A DNA stretch of 57,175 nucleotides from Phoronis australis (lineage: Eukaryota > Phoronida > Phoronidae), in assembly GCA_002633005.1 (NCBI GenBank), contig NMRA01000620.1, forward strand, positions 20,345 to 77,519. The letters are read 5' to 3'. Made by a program: the position numbers and the translations under genes. Shown in pieces: positions 36,901 through 48,059 of this stretch. Under the pieces are notes generated by a model, which saw nothing but the letters and a program-made list of their open reading frames with translations, was not told the DNA's origin and ran no database searches. Positions within the stretch are counted from its first letter, which is position 1; each line of letters begins with the position of its first letter.

Positions 36901-39900
36901 AAAATCGCGTGCTCGGGTAAAACATATTTGACATCAACGACAACATCTATACCAGGGGTACCATAGAATCATACGCACGAGCATCAGAATCATACGCACG
37001 AACCACATACGAACCTATGCATCATGCATACGAACACAAAAATTACGTATACGAACAAAAATCAAACGCACGAACAACAAAAGTCACATACATGTACGAA
37101 TACAAACCACACGCACGAGCATCATACGCAGGAACCACCAAAACGATAAAGTGTTCGTGCGTGTGATTCGATGCTCCAGTGTGCATGATTTTGTTTTCAT
37201 ATGTGTGATTTGTGTAGTTCTTGCGCATGATTTTCGTTTGTAAGCGTGATTCTTGAGTTGGTATGCATTTTTCATGGTTCGTAAGCATGATTCATAGGTT
37301 CGTAGGGGATTCCTTTGTAAGATGCAATGCTTTTGCGTATGATTCTGTGGTACCCATGCATGTATACAAAAAATGTAACCGTTTCTGAGTACACGGGAGG
37401 TCCAACATTCTGCAAGCTGTTACTTGATTGTCCCACATATCTCAGGCCAGTGGAGGTGTTCCAAGACTACAAGTTGGCTACCCACGGGCACCCCCTCCCC
37501 CGAAAAGGTCGCCTGTGCTGCGAGTGCATGTACGCGGACAGTGATCACTTGTGTACTAGCAACTGCAACTTGCTGCAGCCTCTCACGTTAGTGTTCTTGC
37601 ATATGTTCGGTAGACCAGGTACCTTGAAATCCGGGCGGCAAGAAAGAATGGAACTTTATTTTGAACCAGGAAACTAATTTTCCAAAATGAGGATTAACAC
37701 CACTTGCAATATGAATACAAGCCTTTATTTAATAAGCATATTCAATTACCAACAGTTCCAAACAAATAAAGGGAATGACAAACTTCAGGAAAGAAGCCTA
37801 AGCAACATTTGTCTCGTGCTCAGTTCTGCACGTGGCAAATTGAATGGAATGGAATTAAGAGTTTTTAACTCCTATATCGTACCTTGGAATAACTCGTAAC
37901 TTGATTTATGATGATGCTTCGAGAAAGTTCAATGATTGCCACTTCCCGTACATTTGTACGGAGATCCAGAAGACGCATGTGCTCATCGATATCGATGTTT
38001 TGAACGAGGGACCGCTATCCAAATATACTTATTCCCAAACAAAATAGAGAAGTCTCACAAACCGGTATGAATGTTCATGAGGGATCAATGAACCCTGGTG
38101 CAAGCCGCAGTGTAACCTACTTAGCAGCCTGTGCTTTGACTGGTCTAGTACATGCAGCTTTACATGGACACGGCCAACAGAAGGTTTCCCCTTCAAGTCC
38201 CTCTGTGCGCCAAAGCAGAGAACAGAAATTCCGGAAATGTCCTTTATAACCATTGACCAGTATGAAAGTGTTTAGTACCCGTTCTCGCGAGTGTTAGAAC
38301 ACCGTATGGCCGGAGACGCACGACTCACCGACGAAACATAGTATAAGTGCAAGCAAGCTGAAGGTTGGCTTAATTTAATACAGACCCAACAGATTTTAAA
38401 AAATGAAGAAGAAATATGTTACACATTAATTTCTAGTGAGTAAATGTAGACTCCTGGGTAGAGCTCAATAGCTTTCTCGCGTCTAGAAAATCTAGCCGAA
38501 AGCATGCACGTGATCTCATTTAAAATAGACGGCAAATATCTCACGTAATCTCGCGAAGTCTTGGCGTTACTGAACTATACTCTGGCTGTAAACAACAATT
38601 TTGTCTGCGTCTGAAGTTGCTCTCCAAAATACTGTCTATCGAACGTGTCAAAGATCTGGACAATAAAATCGTCAAGATTGACTAGAGAGATTTGACCCAC
38701 TGAACTACCATTGCGCAACATTTTATTATATGGACTTAACTGTGTCGATCACAGCAGCGTACAATTGTATTCACTGTGAGGGGAATGTGTAGATATTTGT
38801 CAAGACAATTTGTGTACATATTGAAACAGCAAATAGAGAAATTCTGGTAACACTGATGGAATTATTTAATTGTAGCTAAATGATTCCTTCCTCCACTTAT
38901 ATGATTCTCTCATGCTCAGCAATATTTTAGGTAACTTTAAACATCTAATATGAGTTGCAAAAATAGTCGTTCGTTATTGAAAACGTGAATGGAATCGTCA
39001 AATCAACAAAGTGTGTTTATATTTTAATGAAAATGGCTGGTGTTTTTGCTTCGAATTTCAATCGCTTATCTCATTAGAATGCTGTGTGGAGCTTTTTTAC
39101 CAATTGCTCGATGGCCTTGGACTGTTTCATAAAACGTGAGTGAAAGCTATTGTCAACTTGAGACTCGAAAATTCACCAATAGCATGACACCTTATGAATG
39201 ACATGTGTTCGAATCACGCGACGTGTCTGGTTAAATTCCCAGAGCAAGTCGAATCAGTTCAGAGATTAGACGCTGAGCCCGGTCTCCCGTTCAGTAACAC
39301 TAGGACCCCGCTAAAAAGCAAGACTTCGCGAGATTACGTGAGATATTGCCGTGTATTTTAAATCAGATCGCGTGACTTTGACTAGGTTTAAGCTAGATCA
39401 CAGTGTTACTAAGCGCACGCATGATTAAATAGTAATTGTTGAATCTAAGGCGTTGTGGTTGTTTTTCAAGCGCACTGTAGGCTCACAAATAACGATGGTT
39501 ATGTTGTTTTCACGTCATCAGTACCAGCGACGCCACCTGTTTACCGGGAGCCGACAACTGTCCCAAGGAGAATTTGAAAAACAACAGCAGCGTCGTGGAT
39601 GAAATTTCCCGAAGAGATTGCGTACTTTGCTGAATCGAGATTAAAATCATTTTCTGAAATAATTGTGTGAAGGGCAATATAAATTTCTTACTGCTATAAA
39701 GCTATAAATCGGCGCTCCAACACAGAAGCAAATACTTGATTTGCAGTGCTTACCACTAATAAAATTAACCTCATCTTGTTCCTGATTGAATTGCGTTCTT
39801 AGCATGGGAAACCAATGAGCCCACTCGAAAAACTGACAGTTTGTATGGTTTGAGGCCAATTTCGCCAGAGAAAATGAGCTGCAGTGACAAAACAACTGGA

Positions 39901-42900
39901 AGAAGGTGAGCTCGGGCAATAACGAGCTGTTTCATTCCAAATCCAGCAATGAACAAACTGAGACCAAATCAAGAGATAATTTTTCTGCTAGAAAGGCAGG
40001 TTCCCTTGGAGTTTTCATGAAACAGAGCTTGGGGTCTTGTGAATTCCAATCAGCGACACACAAAAAGTAAAACAACAAATACGGGAGATCGAGCCTTTTG
40101 TAGATTTAAATTCTCGTGAAAAAAGAATACTTAGTCCTCCTAACATCAGCAAATGAAAGGGAGTGTTTCGATACTACGCTAGTGGGAACTTATCACCATG
40201 GTAACACTGCCCCAGCAAAATGATATGAAGGGACTGATGGGTGAAGATGAGATGTTCAAAAAGGCCGAGAACTGCAGAATTATGGGATTGGTTTAGCTGT
40301 TGCTGTGGATCCTTCACCGCTTCGTATTTCAAAATAATGCATTGCTGTCCACAGAACTCAGGCCTGTTCAAAGTTAATTCACGTCGCCCTAACGGATATA
40401 TTCATGGGTCAGAAGTCAGCTCGCCCAAATCTTCAGTATTTTGTTCATGAAGAAAACAAGTATAAAATAAAGCAAATATGCTTCGTCGCAACGACCGTGG
40501 TAATGTTGTCAGTTGGTGAACGCCCACTTCTGAAACATTTACGCTACGACTAAAGGAAATTTCTGGTCGATTTAGCTTTAAACTAATACCTCATTTTTGA
40601 AACAGTACACGTGTAGGTGGGTTCGTAAGTACGATCTTTCTAAGACCAATGAGTTTCAATACAACTTTTATTTAATTTAGGGTGTACCTGTTTTCAGTAC
40701 AGCAAATATATCGTTGATTTCCAACATCGATTATTTAACATGTCCCATATTAATGGATGTTGCAATCAATCAATGCTTCATCTTAATTGCTTTGCACTCA
40801 ATTATTCTTTCATGAATCTCGGATATCGTCATGTGCTCCGTTCGTATCAAGAGCACATCGAGTTGACTGGGCCTAAAGCAATCTTACATGTAGCGGAGGT
40901 AATATGAATATGTAATAGGTCACGTGATGTGGCTCTAAGTAGCTTGTAGGCCAGATTACAAATGATTGTAACGGAGGTAATGTTAGCGCTGTCTTTATTT
41001 GGAATGGAATTATAAAGTGCTGTGATCAAATACAAAAAAAAAACAAACAAAAACACTCCGCATGTGAGACGTGCACATTTATTTCCCCAATAGCAGTGTG
41101 GGTCGTTCCGAACGCCAGCTTCCCATGTATTTATTACGTGCTGTGTTTGCCTCTAGTTTCTCGTATATTCCCTAATGTGTTGATTTTTTGCTGAAATTAA
41201 CGGTTTACAGGGAGTGGTTCACTTCTCGTGCAAACAGGTACTTGGGATTTCCACTGTCGAACGACATGTCTTTTTGAGGCAACGAAATGGGTGTTCTACA
41301 GAACACAGTCTCAACAAAGTGGAGTCCGCCGCGATGTCTTTTCTTTTGGAATGTAGAAAGAACTAGCGGCTCACGCATCCCATGTATACAGAATGATATG
41401 GAAACTGGGATTAAAACAGTAGAATAACAAAAATAAACGTACCGTTTCACCCATAAATAAGTGTTGTTCTATGTTGGTAGTGCATCACAGATTCGCAGGG
41501 TATTTCCGTAGCTTCAAATTATGCCTCGAAGGACCTACGCATATGTGAAATTCCATAATTGTAACTGCGACATTCATGGCTTTAGCCTAGCAGGTCTCAA
41601 AAGTAGTACACCAGTGTCATTAACAGTACTTACTCTCTTAGTTTAGGAATATTCCTACACGTGAATCACGGCAAAATCGACGGCATTTTCCAGTTCGAGC
41701 TTGCTGTACATGAGCAGATATAAAACATCTTCGAGCGCTAACGCGAGGCTGCGAAGATACTAGAGGTGTTCCGGATGGACTGTGACACGTCACTCATATA
41801 AGCGGGTCATTCGGACTTATGCCGGATGTTTCCGACTTCCGTCGTAGTTTTTGAGTGCGTGTTCGAACGTGTGCCTAAGACAATTCGTTGTACTCTCGAT
41901 TGTTTGCCAAGTACAGTACCACTTTTCACGTAATTGTAGCAGTTCTCTTACATGTACGCAAGGTGAGACTTAAGTGCCAGTTGTAAGCCGTCTCAAATAA
42001 AAAGATAAATTTTTGACGGAAATCTGGCTTGTAAGAGTAGAAAAACGCCGATCTATTGGAAAGTGCATGGAGGACAGTCATTAGAGTGAAGTTGCAGTAT
42101 TACGATCCGACGTAAAGTGCAATGGTAAGATTTCAATTTAACCGGAGATATGCGTTAAAGCGCCTTAAATTGATGTTTAGTCGATATCAGATTTCATCCA
42201 GACATTAACTTTGCACACGGTGATACTCCTGACGTATTTCGTAAAATTTTTCAACATTTTTTTCCATTTAGGTTAGGAACCCAAAACTTTGCATAAATCA
42301 ACCTACAGAATTTTATTGCGCACAAATGCTGTAGCACGCGGTGCGAAAACGTTGTTCAACGCTGCTTATCCGCGTTTTTCTGCAGTGTGTCGATTTCGCG
42401 CTCGACGGATGTACATATATTCCAGAGCGTTTTTGAATTTGGACAGGAGCCTGAACATCGAGGTGTGTTTAGATGATGATGACATTTCTGCTACTGTAAA
42501 AGTGGTTGAATTCCTAGATTTCTTCTCAACTACACAGTCTTGTCAGCTCACCTATGTCATATTCACAGACATTATTCCACATTTCATCGTGCTACATTAG
42601 GCTAAATTAAACGGGCACAGGAACAACTGATGGGATAGTGCCGAAATCCCAGCATTAAAAAGTCAAACATAAGCTTAAACTTAGTGAACAAAATGACAGT
42701 GTGTACAATTTAATGACGTGTCTGCCTCTTGAAAAAATATTTGGAAAGTTCAAGGTCTGTTTCGGGAGAGCCACCATGTACAAACTTGACAAATATTCGA
42801 CACGAATGGGCCGGATGACATGTTATTTTCAATTAGATGCACTATACCTTTCGACACTGAAATTAACTTTTCAACATGTAATTTGTGAGCAAAAGACGGT

Positions 42901-44892
42901 AAACAACCACACTACGTGCAAAATACCGGAGGAGATGGCGACCGCAGCGACCTCCCCTCCTAGCAATGACGGTAGTGATAAATGTGCAATTCTTGGCAGG
43001 GTTGAAAAATGATGTCGCTTAGCGCCGACACATTCAGCAATCCATGCAAGGAGAGCGGAGTTAAAAGCACATTTTTGACGAGAAAAGTAATTGGTACTAG
43101 CGCGGAAGCTATTCCACTGGTTCCGCAGTAGCTCCAGCAGCCATGTGATCTGTCGGAAACGCAAATCCAACGCGTTCAATATCACTTGTCTTTTTAATCG
43201 TATTTAAAAGGTTAAGACATCGGTTTCATATTTCAGTCGTCTTGCTGATTCATGAAACCTTCAGGAGATATGAAATAGAACCATGCTACACCCCTCACAT
43301 ATCTCTACTTGCCTTGTTGGTTTCTTCTCTCGAACTATGGTTTCCTTACTCACTAACATACTTCCATCTACAGTAGCTCTGGACTCACAGTCATTTTTCA
43401 CCAGGTGAGTCCTCATGAACTAGCAGAGACTATTGGGGGTTCTTTTATTACGCAAACCTTTCATGCGATCGTCGGTAATAAGTAACTCGTGCGTTTTAAG
43501 TGATTTAAGAGTGCATCGCTTCAAAAAACCTGACGTCTAACTAATGCCGGTCTTATGACTATTTAGATCAGTAAAATGTCGAGGCACAGCACAAATGAGT
43601 GGAGGTACAGCTCAAGGGAGTGGAGGTGCTTCGTAAAGCATGTCTATGGACTCAATTGGAAGGGATTGGTCGTATTATCTGGGTGTATCTCTAGTTGTTG
43701 CTTGCTNGATCTGCCACTAAGGCATATATGTCTGAACATATGAGATGATCCATGTAAGTGTCTAGCATAGCAGGTGCGTTTAAAATGACGCTTCTTGTGA
43801 AGCTGTCACACCTTAACAATACTACACGTCAGTTAATTGTCTACTGTTTTCGCATTGGGAGATACAGTCTGTCTCATTGGGAGATACACTCTGTCACATT
43901 GGGAGATACACATGAGTCTGCCGCAATGGGAGACACAGTCTGTCACATTGGGAGATGCAGTCTGTCACATCTAATCAACATTGATTAATCCAAATGTATA
44001 TAATAGACTGTTAAAGTCAGTTTTCTAAGAATAGGATAGTTTATGATAATATACAAAATTTGGCACAGTATTCTTTATATTGAAGTTTATTTAAGTTCTG
44101 TCACTCAGAATTAACAGAGCCAGAGGACTTAAAATGGTTATTTTCGTAGAGTTCATTAGTTGATGACATGGTTCTCGACTTATTTCAAAACATGTTACCT
44201 GAATTCAGGCACGCACCTGTATAAATGTATTGTGTGTAGTATAACGTAGGCCCAAGTCAGCAATACTTGAAGATAGAGGGTAGGCGGAAGTCAACATTCT
44301 GCAATGCATAAGGTATTGACACACGACAACTCACCACATAAGCTGGATACTGATGCTTGTCCATAGAATCCGACTTGTGCTTCAGCAACGACTGGGCGTG
44401 TTGGGGCCCTCTAATGTACAATGCACCAGAATCAATTTTCGGGCCGCTGGCCTTGACGTCAGCATTGTCACTCGCTTCCTTGTTACCCTGAGATATCATC
44501 ATCCCCTTTATGCCAAGGGCGTTGGCGTCTATGGCAGGAGTGGTGCCGGCCTGTTTAGTGTCCTTACGTTGAAGCCCCTGCGCCGTGAGTGCTCGGCGAA
44601 TTCCCACGGCACCGCTGTCGAGTCCCGAGACCGACGTTTTAGGTACATGACTAGCGCAGTAGACTTCGTGATCATCGGAATCACGAGGATTTGCCTTGAA
44701 TGAATTCAAGTTCAGATGCTGTTGACAGTGGGCGCATTTAAAACACGCCTGGTGAAATATGACATCGTTCACTGGACCTATCTTCTCGGCTTGATACACG
44801 CTCAGTCCGCATCGGTAACATTTCGGTGTCATTTCCGACATGAAACTCGTTCGCTGGCGCTGGACTCCCGAGTAATTCGTTATAGCCGCCAT
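26499..44892 (-). CDS. hil: hillarin (LIM and transglutaminase-like KY family protein), 9 coding exons
   Basis: Spliced gene covering 44335-44892, 33446-33592, 32832-32903, 32459-32680, 31734-31910, 31329-31411, 30126-30269, 29462-29617 and 26499-27915. Exon lengths sum to 2976 nt, 992 codons with stop, and every intron has GT/AG ends in matching phase. A LIM domain at residues 25-82 has ligands C25, C28, H47, C50, C53, C56, C79 and H82. A charged, coiled-coil-prone linker runs from 187 to about 333. The transglutaminase-like core spans about 420-520 and includes LLRGIKFGTETYHTLFMRLC and VQCNWGARH. Three C-terminal beta-type modules follow (about 586-715, 730-840, 861-970), with WGP at 735 and 866 and GxYxxxIxAR-like ends, then a basic tail. 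Hillarin/KY proteins are cytoskeletal: leech hillarin marks axon hillocks, fly Hillarin is linked to septins, vertebrate KY to muscle. The catalytic residues seem lost. An in-frame TAA lies 12 bases before the ATG. Confidence 0.93.
28139..29390 (+). repeat. CTCF-motif-repeat family copy in hillarin intron 8
   Basis: Starts with TTGAAATGCGCTCACGA, like the array heads at 4126 and 4409. It carries degenerate units with motifs near 28333, 28784, 28933, 29071 and 29197. It fills most of the intron between exons 8 and 9. It is more diverged than the array at 4121-7190, and lies antisense to hillarin. Confidence 0.82.
29197..29210 (+). promoter_or_regulatory. CTCF-core-like motif in hillarin intron
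   Basis: CCACTAGGGGGCAG, followed by AGCGG, fits the core consensus CCASYAGRKGGCRS at all positions. It is kept intact although the surrounding repeat has decayed. It lies about 250 bp from exon 8. Confidence 0.45.
29462..29617 (-). CDS. hil: hillarin exon 8: transglutaminase-like core, second half
   Basis: 156 nt from TGTTCCAG to GCAAG|GTAGGA. Encodes FAGLHCVEIKGRSKSVGYEP, then NTWNSVLIDGEWRLVQCNWG. These are the strand pair that holds His and Asp in active transglutaminase-fold enzymes. Confidence 0.94.
30126..30269 (-). CDS. hil: hillarin exon 7: transglutaminase-like core, first half
   Basis: 144 nt from TTTCCAG to TGCAG|GTGGGT. The joined frame reads RAIFRWITVKDLN, the start of the KY/transglutaminase-like core. 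It then has GIKFGTETYHTLF at the place where active relatives carry a GVCxGY-type catalytic cysteine. Confidence 0.92.
31329..31411 (-). CDS. hil: hillarin exon 6: lead-in to transglutaminase-like core
   Basis: 83 nt from TTTGACAG to CAG|GTAAAC. Encodes IAEEDQATWTDLVHQLIAPC and onward, ending in the split codon of R420. Confidence 0.85.
31734..31910 (-). CDS. hil: hillarin exon 5: acidic and proline-rich hinge
   Basis: Codons 334-392, from CTTCTAG to AAC|GTAAGA, phase 0. It begins EDDGDGEPIEISVEELLVPL and includes a PPPHPPRY stretch, then a helix-like DEYVFN end leading into the transglutaminase-like region. The frame is open only within these splice borders. Confidence 0.88.
32459..32680 (-). 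CDS. hil: hillarin exon 4: coiled coil
   Basis: Codons 260-333, from CTTTTCCAG to AAG|GTAACG, phase 0. Encodes a long helix with Lys, Gln and Glu runs (LVEIEQRQTAEMISKHSQQM). Confidence 0.88.
32832..32903 (-). CDS. hil: hillarin exon 3: lysine-rich microexon
   Basis: 72 nt, codons 236-259, between TTACAG and GTGAAA, phase 0. Encodes IKLKELTAKFDKDMAKKSKK and onward. It is too short for an ORF scan. Support comes from paired splice sites, phase fit and position. Confidence 0.8.
33446..33592 (-). CDS. hil: hillarin exon 2: coiled-coil linker
   Basis: Codons 187-235, from acceptor TTTCACAG to donor GGGAG|GTACTA, phase 0 at both ends. Glu/Lys-rich with heptad-like spacing (QAQKQLENELRKEEDQMYER). 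Confidence 0.88.
35060..35761. mobile_element. TTAAGGTTATC-family element, copy 3, partial
   Basis: Aligns with copies 1 and 2 from GATAATTAAGTTA (35078) through ATATTTATTCATC (35340) and CCTAGTTTTTGCGTAA (35387) to the right terminus TTGAGATAACCTTAA (35747-35761). The left part is missing. A poly-C tract resembling a hAT end lies about 100 bp upstream (GGCGTATCTACGGGGGG at 34909). Confidence 0.82.
36160..36292. mobile_element. 133-bp MITE with 28-bp inverted ends
   Basis: Left tip TTGCGTTCTGTAGACGCAAG and the following GAACTTGC are mirrored on the right by GCGAGTTCCTTTCGTCTACAGAACGCAA, with two mismatches. No coding capacity. It lies within hillarin intron 1. Confidence 0.82.
36956..37355. 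mobile_element. fold-back element made of inverted minisatellite arms
   Basis: Tip GGGTACCATAGAATCATACG (from 36956) is mirrored by CGTATGATTCTGTGGTACCC (to 37355). The whole left arm is built of 14-18-bp units like AATCATACGCACGAAC. The right arm is the same repeat inverted (GTTCGTGCGTGTGATT and variants), meeting near 37150. This is the layout of FB-type fold-back transposons. Confidence 0.85.
38488..38575 (-). mobile_element. small MITE relic, GTTCAGTAACGC family
   Basis: Reverse complement starts GTTCAGTAACGCCAAGACTT and continues with CGCGAGATTACGTGAGATA, as in 39288-39415 and 16333-16461. Confidence 0.7.
39288..39415 (+). mobile_element. small MITE, GTTCAGTAACAC family
   Basis: Left tip CGTTCAGTAACACTAGGA, right tip TCACAGTGTTACTAAGCG. 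Shares the CTAAAAAGCAAGRCTTCGCG core with 16333-16461. Confidence 0.75.
43852..43970 (+). repeat. 22-bp minisatellite, five units
   Basis: CATTGGGAGATACAGTCTGTCA with small changes, and one unit lengthened by ACATGAG. Located 0.4 kb from hillarin exon 1, within intron 1. Confidence 0.9.
44335..44892 (-). CDS. hil: hillarin exon 1: start and LIM domain
   Basis: Codons 1-186, starting AACATGG. The single LIM zinc finger has spacing C-x2-C-x18-H-x2-C-x2-C-x2-C-x22-C-x2-H. It is followed by a linker with two copies of an ALxIxG-like segment (DANALGIKGM, DSGALYIRGP). The donor is TATGTG|GTGAGT in phase 0. Confidence 0.92.
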
Positions 44893-47687
44893 GTTAGCAC
44901 TCGTTTATACCACACGATCGTGTAAAACCGACTATGTGCGCTCCGGCGAACAACAATAGGAGTCAAACAAAGGTTATTGAATAACTAAATCCTGTGCATA
45001 CCTGAGAATACGTCACAACGCAAGTGGCCGCTAAAAATAGACCACAGCTTAATGGCAATTCTCCGCTTCTCGGTCACGCTGTGGCGTTGTCTCCACGGAT
45101 TTAAAGCGGGAATGAAATGGATCAGACTAGGGAATGCGTGAATGAGACGTAGTTCCCATCAGAATACGTTCACTCAGGCATAAATCAACTAACTACATAC
45201 TATAAACAGTAGATAAAATAAACCAGTTAATTTCCCAGGTGCGCTACTGGCGGGTGCGGCTCGGCAGTGAGTAATTACTGTGAATCACAGTGTTGGCGAC
45301 TGACTAACTACACAGTCCTTAAGCCAAGGAGATGTTTTGAAGAGATAACTCCGAGTTCCCTTTCTCCGAATTCAAGTTATAATTTTGTCTTTTTATAGAA
45401 ATAAGACAATAAAACTTACCGCGCTTTCAACGAAACAGTCTATTTTAATGACAAAGACAGTTGATGACTGGGAAATTATCAACTCCAATGAACAGTTCTA
45501 AACCTCTTTAAACCGGTACATCTATTGAGTTAAATTATTTTTTCGAAAAGGAACATGGCATTTCAATTTCATCCCGAGTGGAAACGGCAACTGGTATGAA
45601 AGGTCGAAATTACTTCTTTTTTAGTACACCTGTTGCTGCGTTATTGATACATTATTGTCTAGCATACGTTGATCAGCATTACACGACACATTTGATGTTA
45701 TCTGCTATCACTAAGTTTAAAACGATTATTCTGTGTAGTGGCTGTTGGCACAAGATCCAAGTAGGCGGAGTTACTTTTTATATGCCCACATAATGTAGGA
45801 TGCGTATTTCCGTCATCTCTGACCGGTGTCAGATGTCAGGCTTCCGCGGTCCGACATCCGTCCGGTGTCCCCCGGTTGTACATCCTAAAGAACTTGTAGG
45901 ATGATCTTTGTCAGTTCTCATGGGCTTCCATGAAGACAAACGACGCCGACTTTTGACGGACACGACTACATGTACCGCTCTGTGATGCGGCTGTGGGATT
46001 TTACAAAAGAGCCCCCGCTAACACAAGCCACATATATATAAGACGACTCTTTCGGAAAAAAGATAAGAAATCACCAATGGCGTTTCGGGATTTTTATGCA
46101 TGCCTAGCATGGAACAAATGCATATGGGGAATTTGTCAGTGTGTCATTGTTTTCCCAATTGCGTCCTGAAAAGTGCGGTTAGTTCAACGGTTAATCCGGA
46201 GGCGTCTTCGGACTGGTCTTACTTCATTACCAGCAATATTGAAACCGTGAACTGCGCATGCGGGAAAATCACTCAGTTAGCCCCCTTCAGGATACATGGG
46301 ATTCGCAGAAAACACAGCGTGAGGGTCTTATTTGTGAATCAATCACATTTGCCGATAGCACATAACATAGATAAGTATTTTGTTAAAAACGTGGCCACTG
46401 AAGTTTCAGCAAAATTGGAAAAAAAATTATGTTTAACATGGTATGGCCAAAGTTTTGGCTTATTTTGTCGCTTCGATCAGTGGAATCGCCGCTAAAAACC
46501 CGAAAGTGCATGTGAGAAAACGATAATTTTCGACCAAGCCTTTCATGTGCGGTTAGTTGCCGATAGACCCAACAGATGTCAGTATAATCAAGATTTTGGA
46601 GTTTGAAGAAAATTAGACAACATTTTGCATTTAACATTGGGTCGCCGAAAGTTGTCAATTTTGGCCTTTTGATATCAGTTTATCATCATAGACTACCATT
46701 AGTGGGTCTAGTTAATTCGAAGTTTTTGGTTAAATCACTGATAATATCCACACCAGTATACTAATAAACGTTTTCTCTATATATAGCAGTTTGATTCCAA
46801 AGCTAGTGCGTACAACAGGAATTGGCCCTTGACCGGCCCGGCCCATAGTAGTATGGGAGCTAAAATTCAGCTCTAAACCAAAGTAGCTGTGTGCGGAAAA
46901 CTCACCTGAGATGTTTACGATCCACTTCAGGGAAAAAAAACCTCGTTGTATCTAACAATAATTTGTTTCCGAGTACTTCGGGCATGGTTTAAAATTGAAA
47001 GGGGTCATTACAAGTTGAATTTATGAGAATTGTATTGTTGCATTGCAAACTGAAAACTAATTGAGGTAGTGCAAGATGCAACGAGTAAGGACAGCTTTGA
47101 TTTGCTTACGAGTGGTGGCTCATGATATTGGCCAGACATCTGTAATAATATGTTTTGTCTTTCCTTTTTAACGGAATTTATTTGAACTTTGGTAATTTTG
47201 GGCTACAAAATGTAGAACAACCTTTCTGGTGCTTCTCTCCAGTGAGACACGCGAGATCAGTGAACTTAAACGCTAACTGGTCCATAAGCGATGACCTAGT
47301 TTACGCAGAGAACCTGGCGGATGACCTAGTTTACGAATTGCTGGTAATGTGCCGGAAGCTAAACAGCCGACAAAGAGAAATATGACAGATGTTCCAAGTC
47401 CATGACCGGTGTTTCTTCGACTCCCCCTGACAGTACATGTAACCGATCTACCTTTGTCTAAAATGCCCCATTACAGCGTCCTGTCGTTCAGTAACTTTTC
47501 CAGACGTGAGGGGTGCTGAACGTGCGATAATATCTGGGTTAACTTAACTTTCATTTTTATCAGCCCACCCCAGTCAGGCTAGATACGATCTGATCGGAGA
47601 TTAGAGCAATTGTCCAAACAAAAGAGCGCAGGCCCTCCAACCATCAACACCAGAATGGAGTTAATTGGCTACGGGTGGGGGTAAACT
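44893..47687. other. region upstream of hillarin, no gene recognised
   Basis: Presumably holds the hillarin promoter and 5' untranslated sequence. No TATA-type element can be assigned with confidence. The open frame at 46100-46495 resembles no family I know. Confidence 0.45.
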
Positions 47688-47728
47688 TCCCAACTTGTTG
47701 TTGGGCTATACAATCGAACAAGTTGGGA
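47688..47728. repeat. 12-bp perfect hairpin
   Basis: TCCCAACTTGTT and AACAAGTTGGGA flank a 17-base spacer. Confidence 0.7.
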
Positions 47729-48059
47729 GCAACGGGATGTCGCCGTCATGCGCAAGCACGCGGATAGAGTCGCGCTCAGGACCTTGACAAACGACTTCGA
47801 CTTTTATTGCAAATCGATCAAAAATGTCACTGATTCGATCTCGCAACTAAGTTAATTCTACCTAGTAAATGGTTGTTATTCACGCTTAAAATGTGGAACG
47901 ACCTCGGACTGCTCAGTGACTTAAAATTGGAACTCGTGAGATAGATCGTAACGGTAACCGTCCCATCAATGTGCTTTACACTAATGCCACTTTTTTCCGA
48001 AAGAGCCGATCATCGGGGACTTTTGGGAACGCAAAAGCACTTCGGAAACGAGGCTCTTT

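Larger units (their letters stand above)
33593..44334 (-). other. hillarin intron 1, 10.7 kb, repeat-rich
   Basis: No further coding exon found between exons 1 and 2. The phase-0 junction reads QYPAYV-FRKKEKL. It contains a partial TTAAGG element (35060-35761), a hAT-like tract (34910-34960), MITEs (36160, 38488, 39288), a fold-back element (36956-37355) and a minisatellite (43852-43970). The stretches 37356-38480 and 39420-43850 show no identified feature. A small extra exon cannot be excluded. Confidence 0.6.

Noticed and set aside
37327-37899. Two consecutive plus frames after the fold-back element (116 and 70 codons)
   Set aside because: The first starts inside the fold-back arm. Cysteines do not form a known motif, and neither links to an exon. 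They lie antisense inside hillarin intron 1.
46100-46495. 131-codon plus frame with several cysteines
   Set aside because: Cysteine spacing fits no zinc-binding motif I know, and there is no splice or neighbouring exon support.
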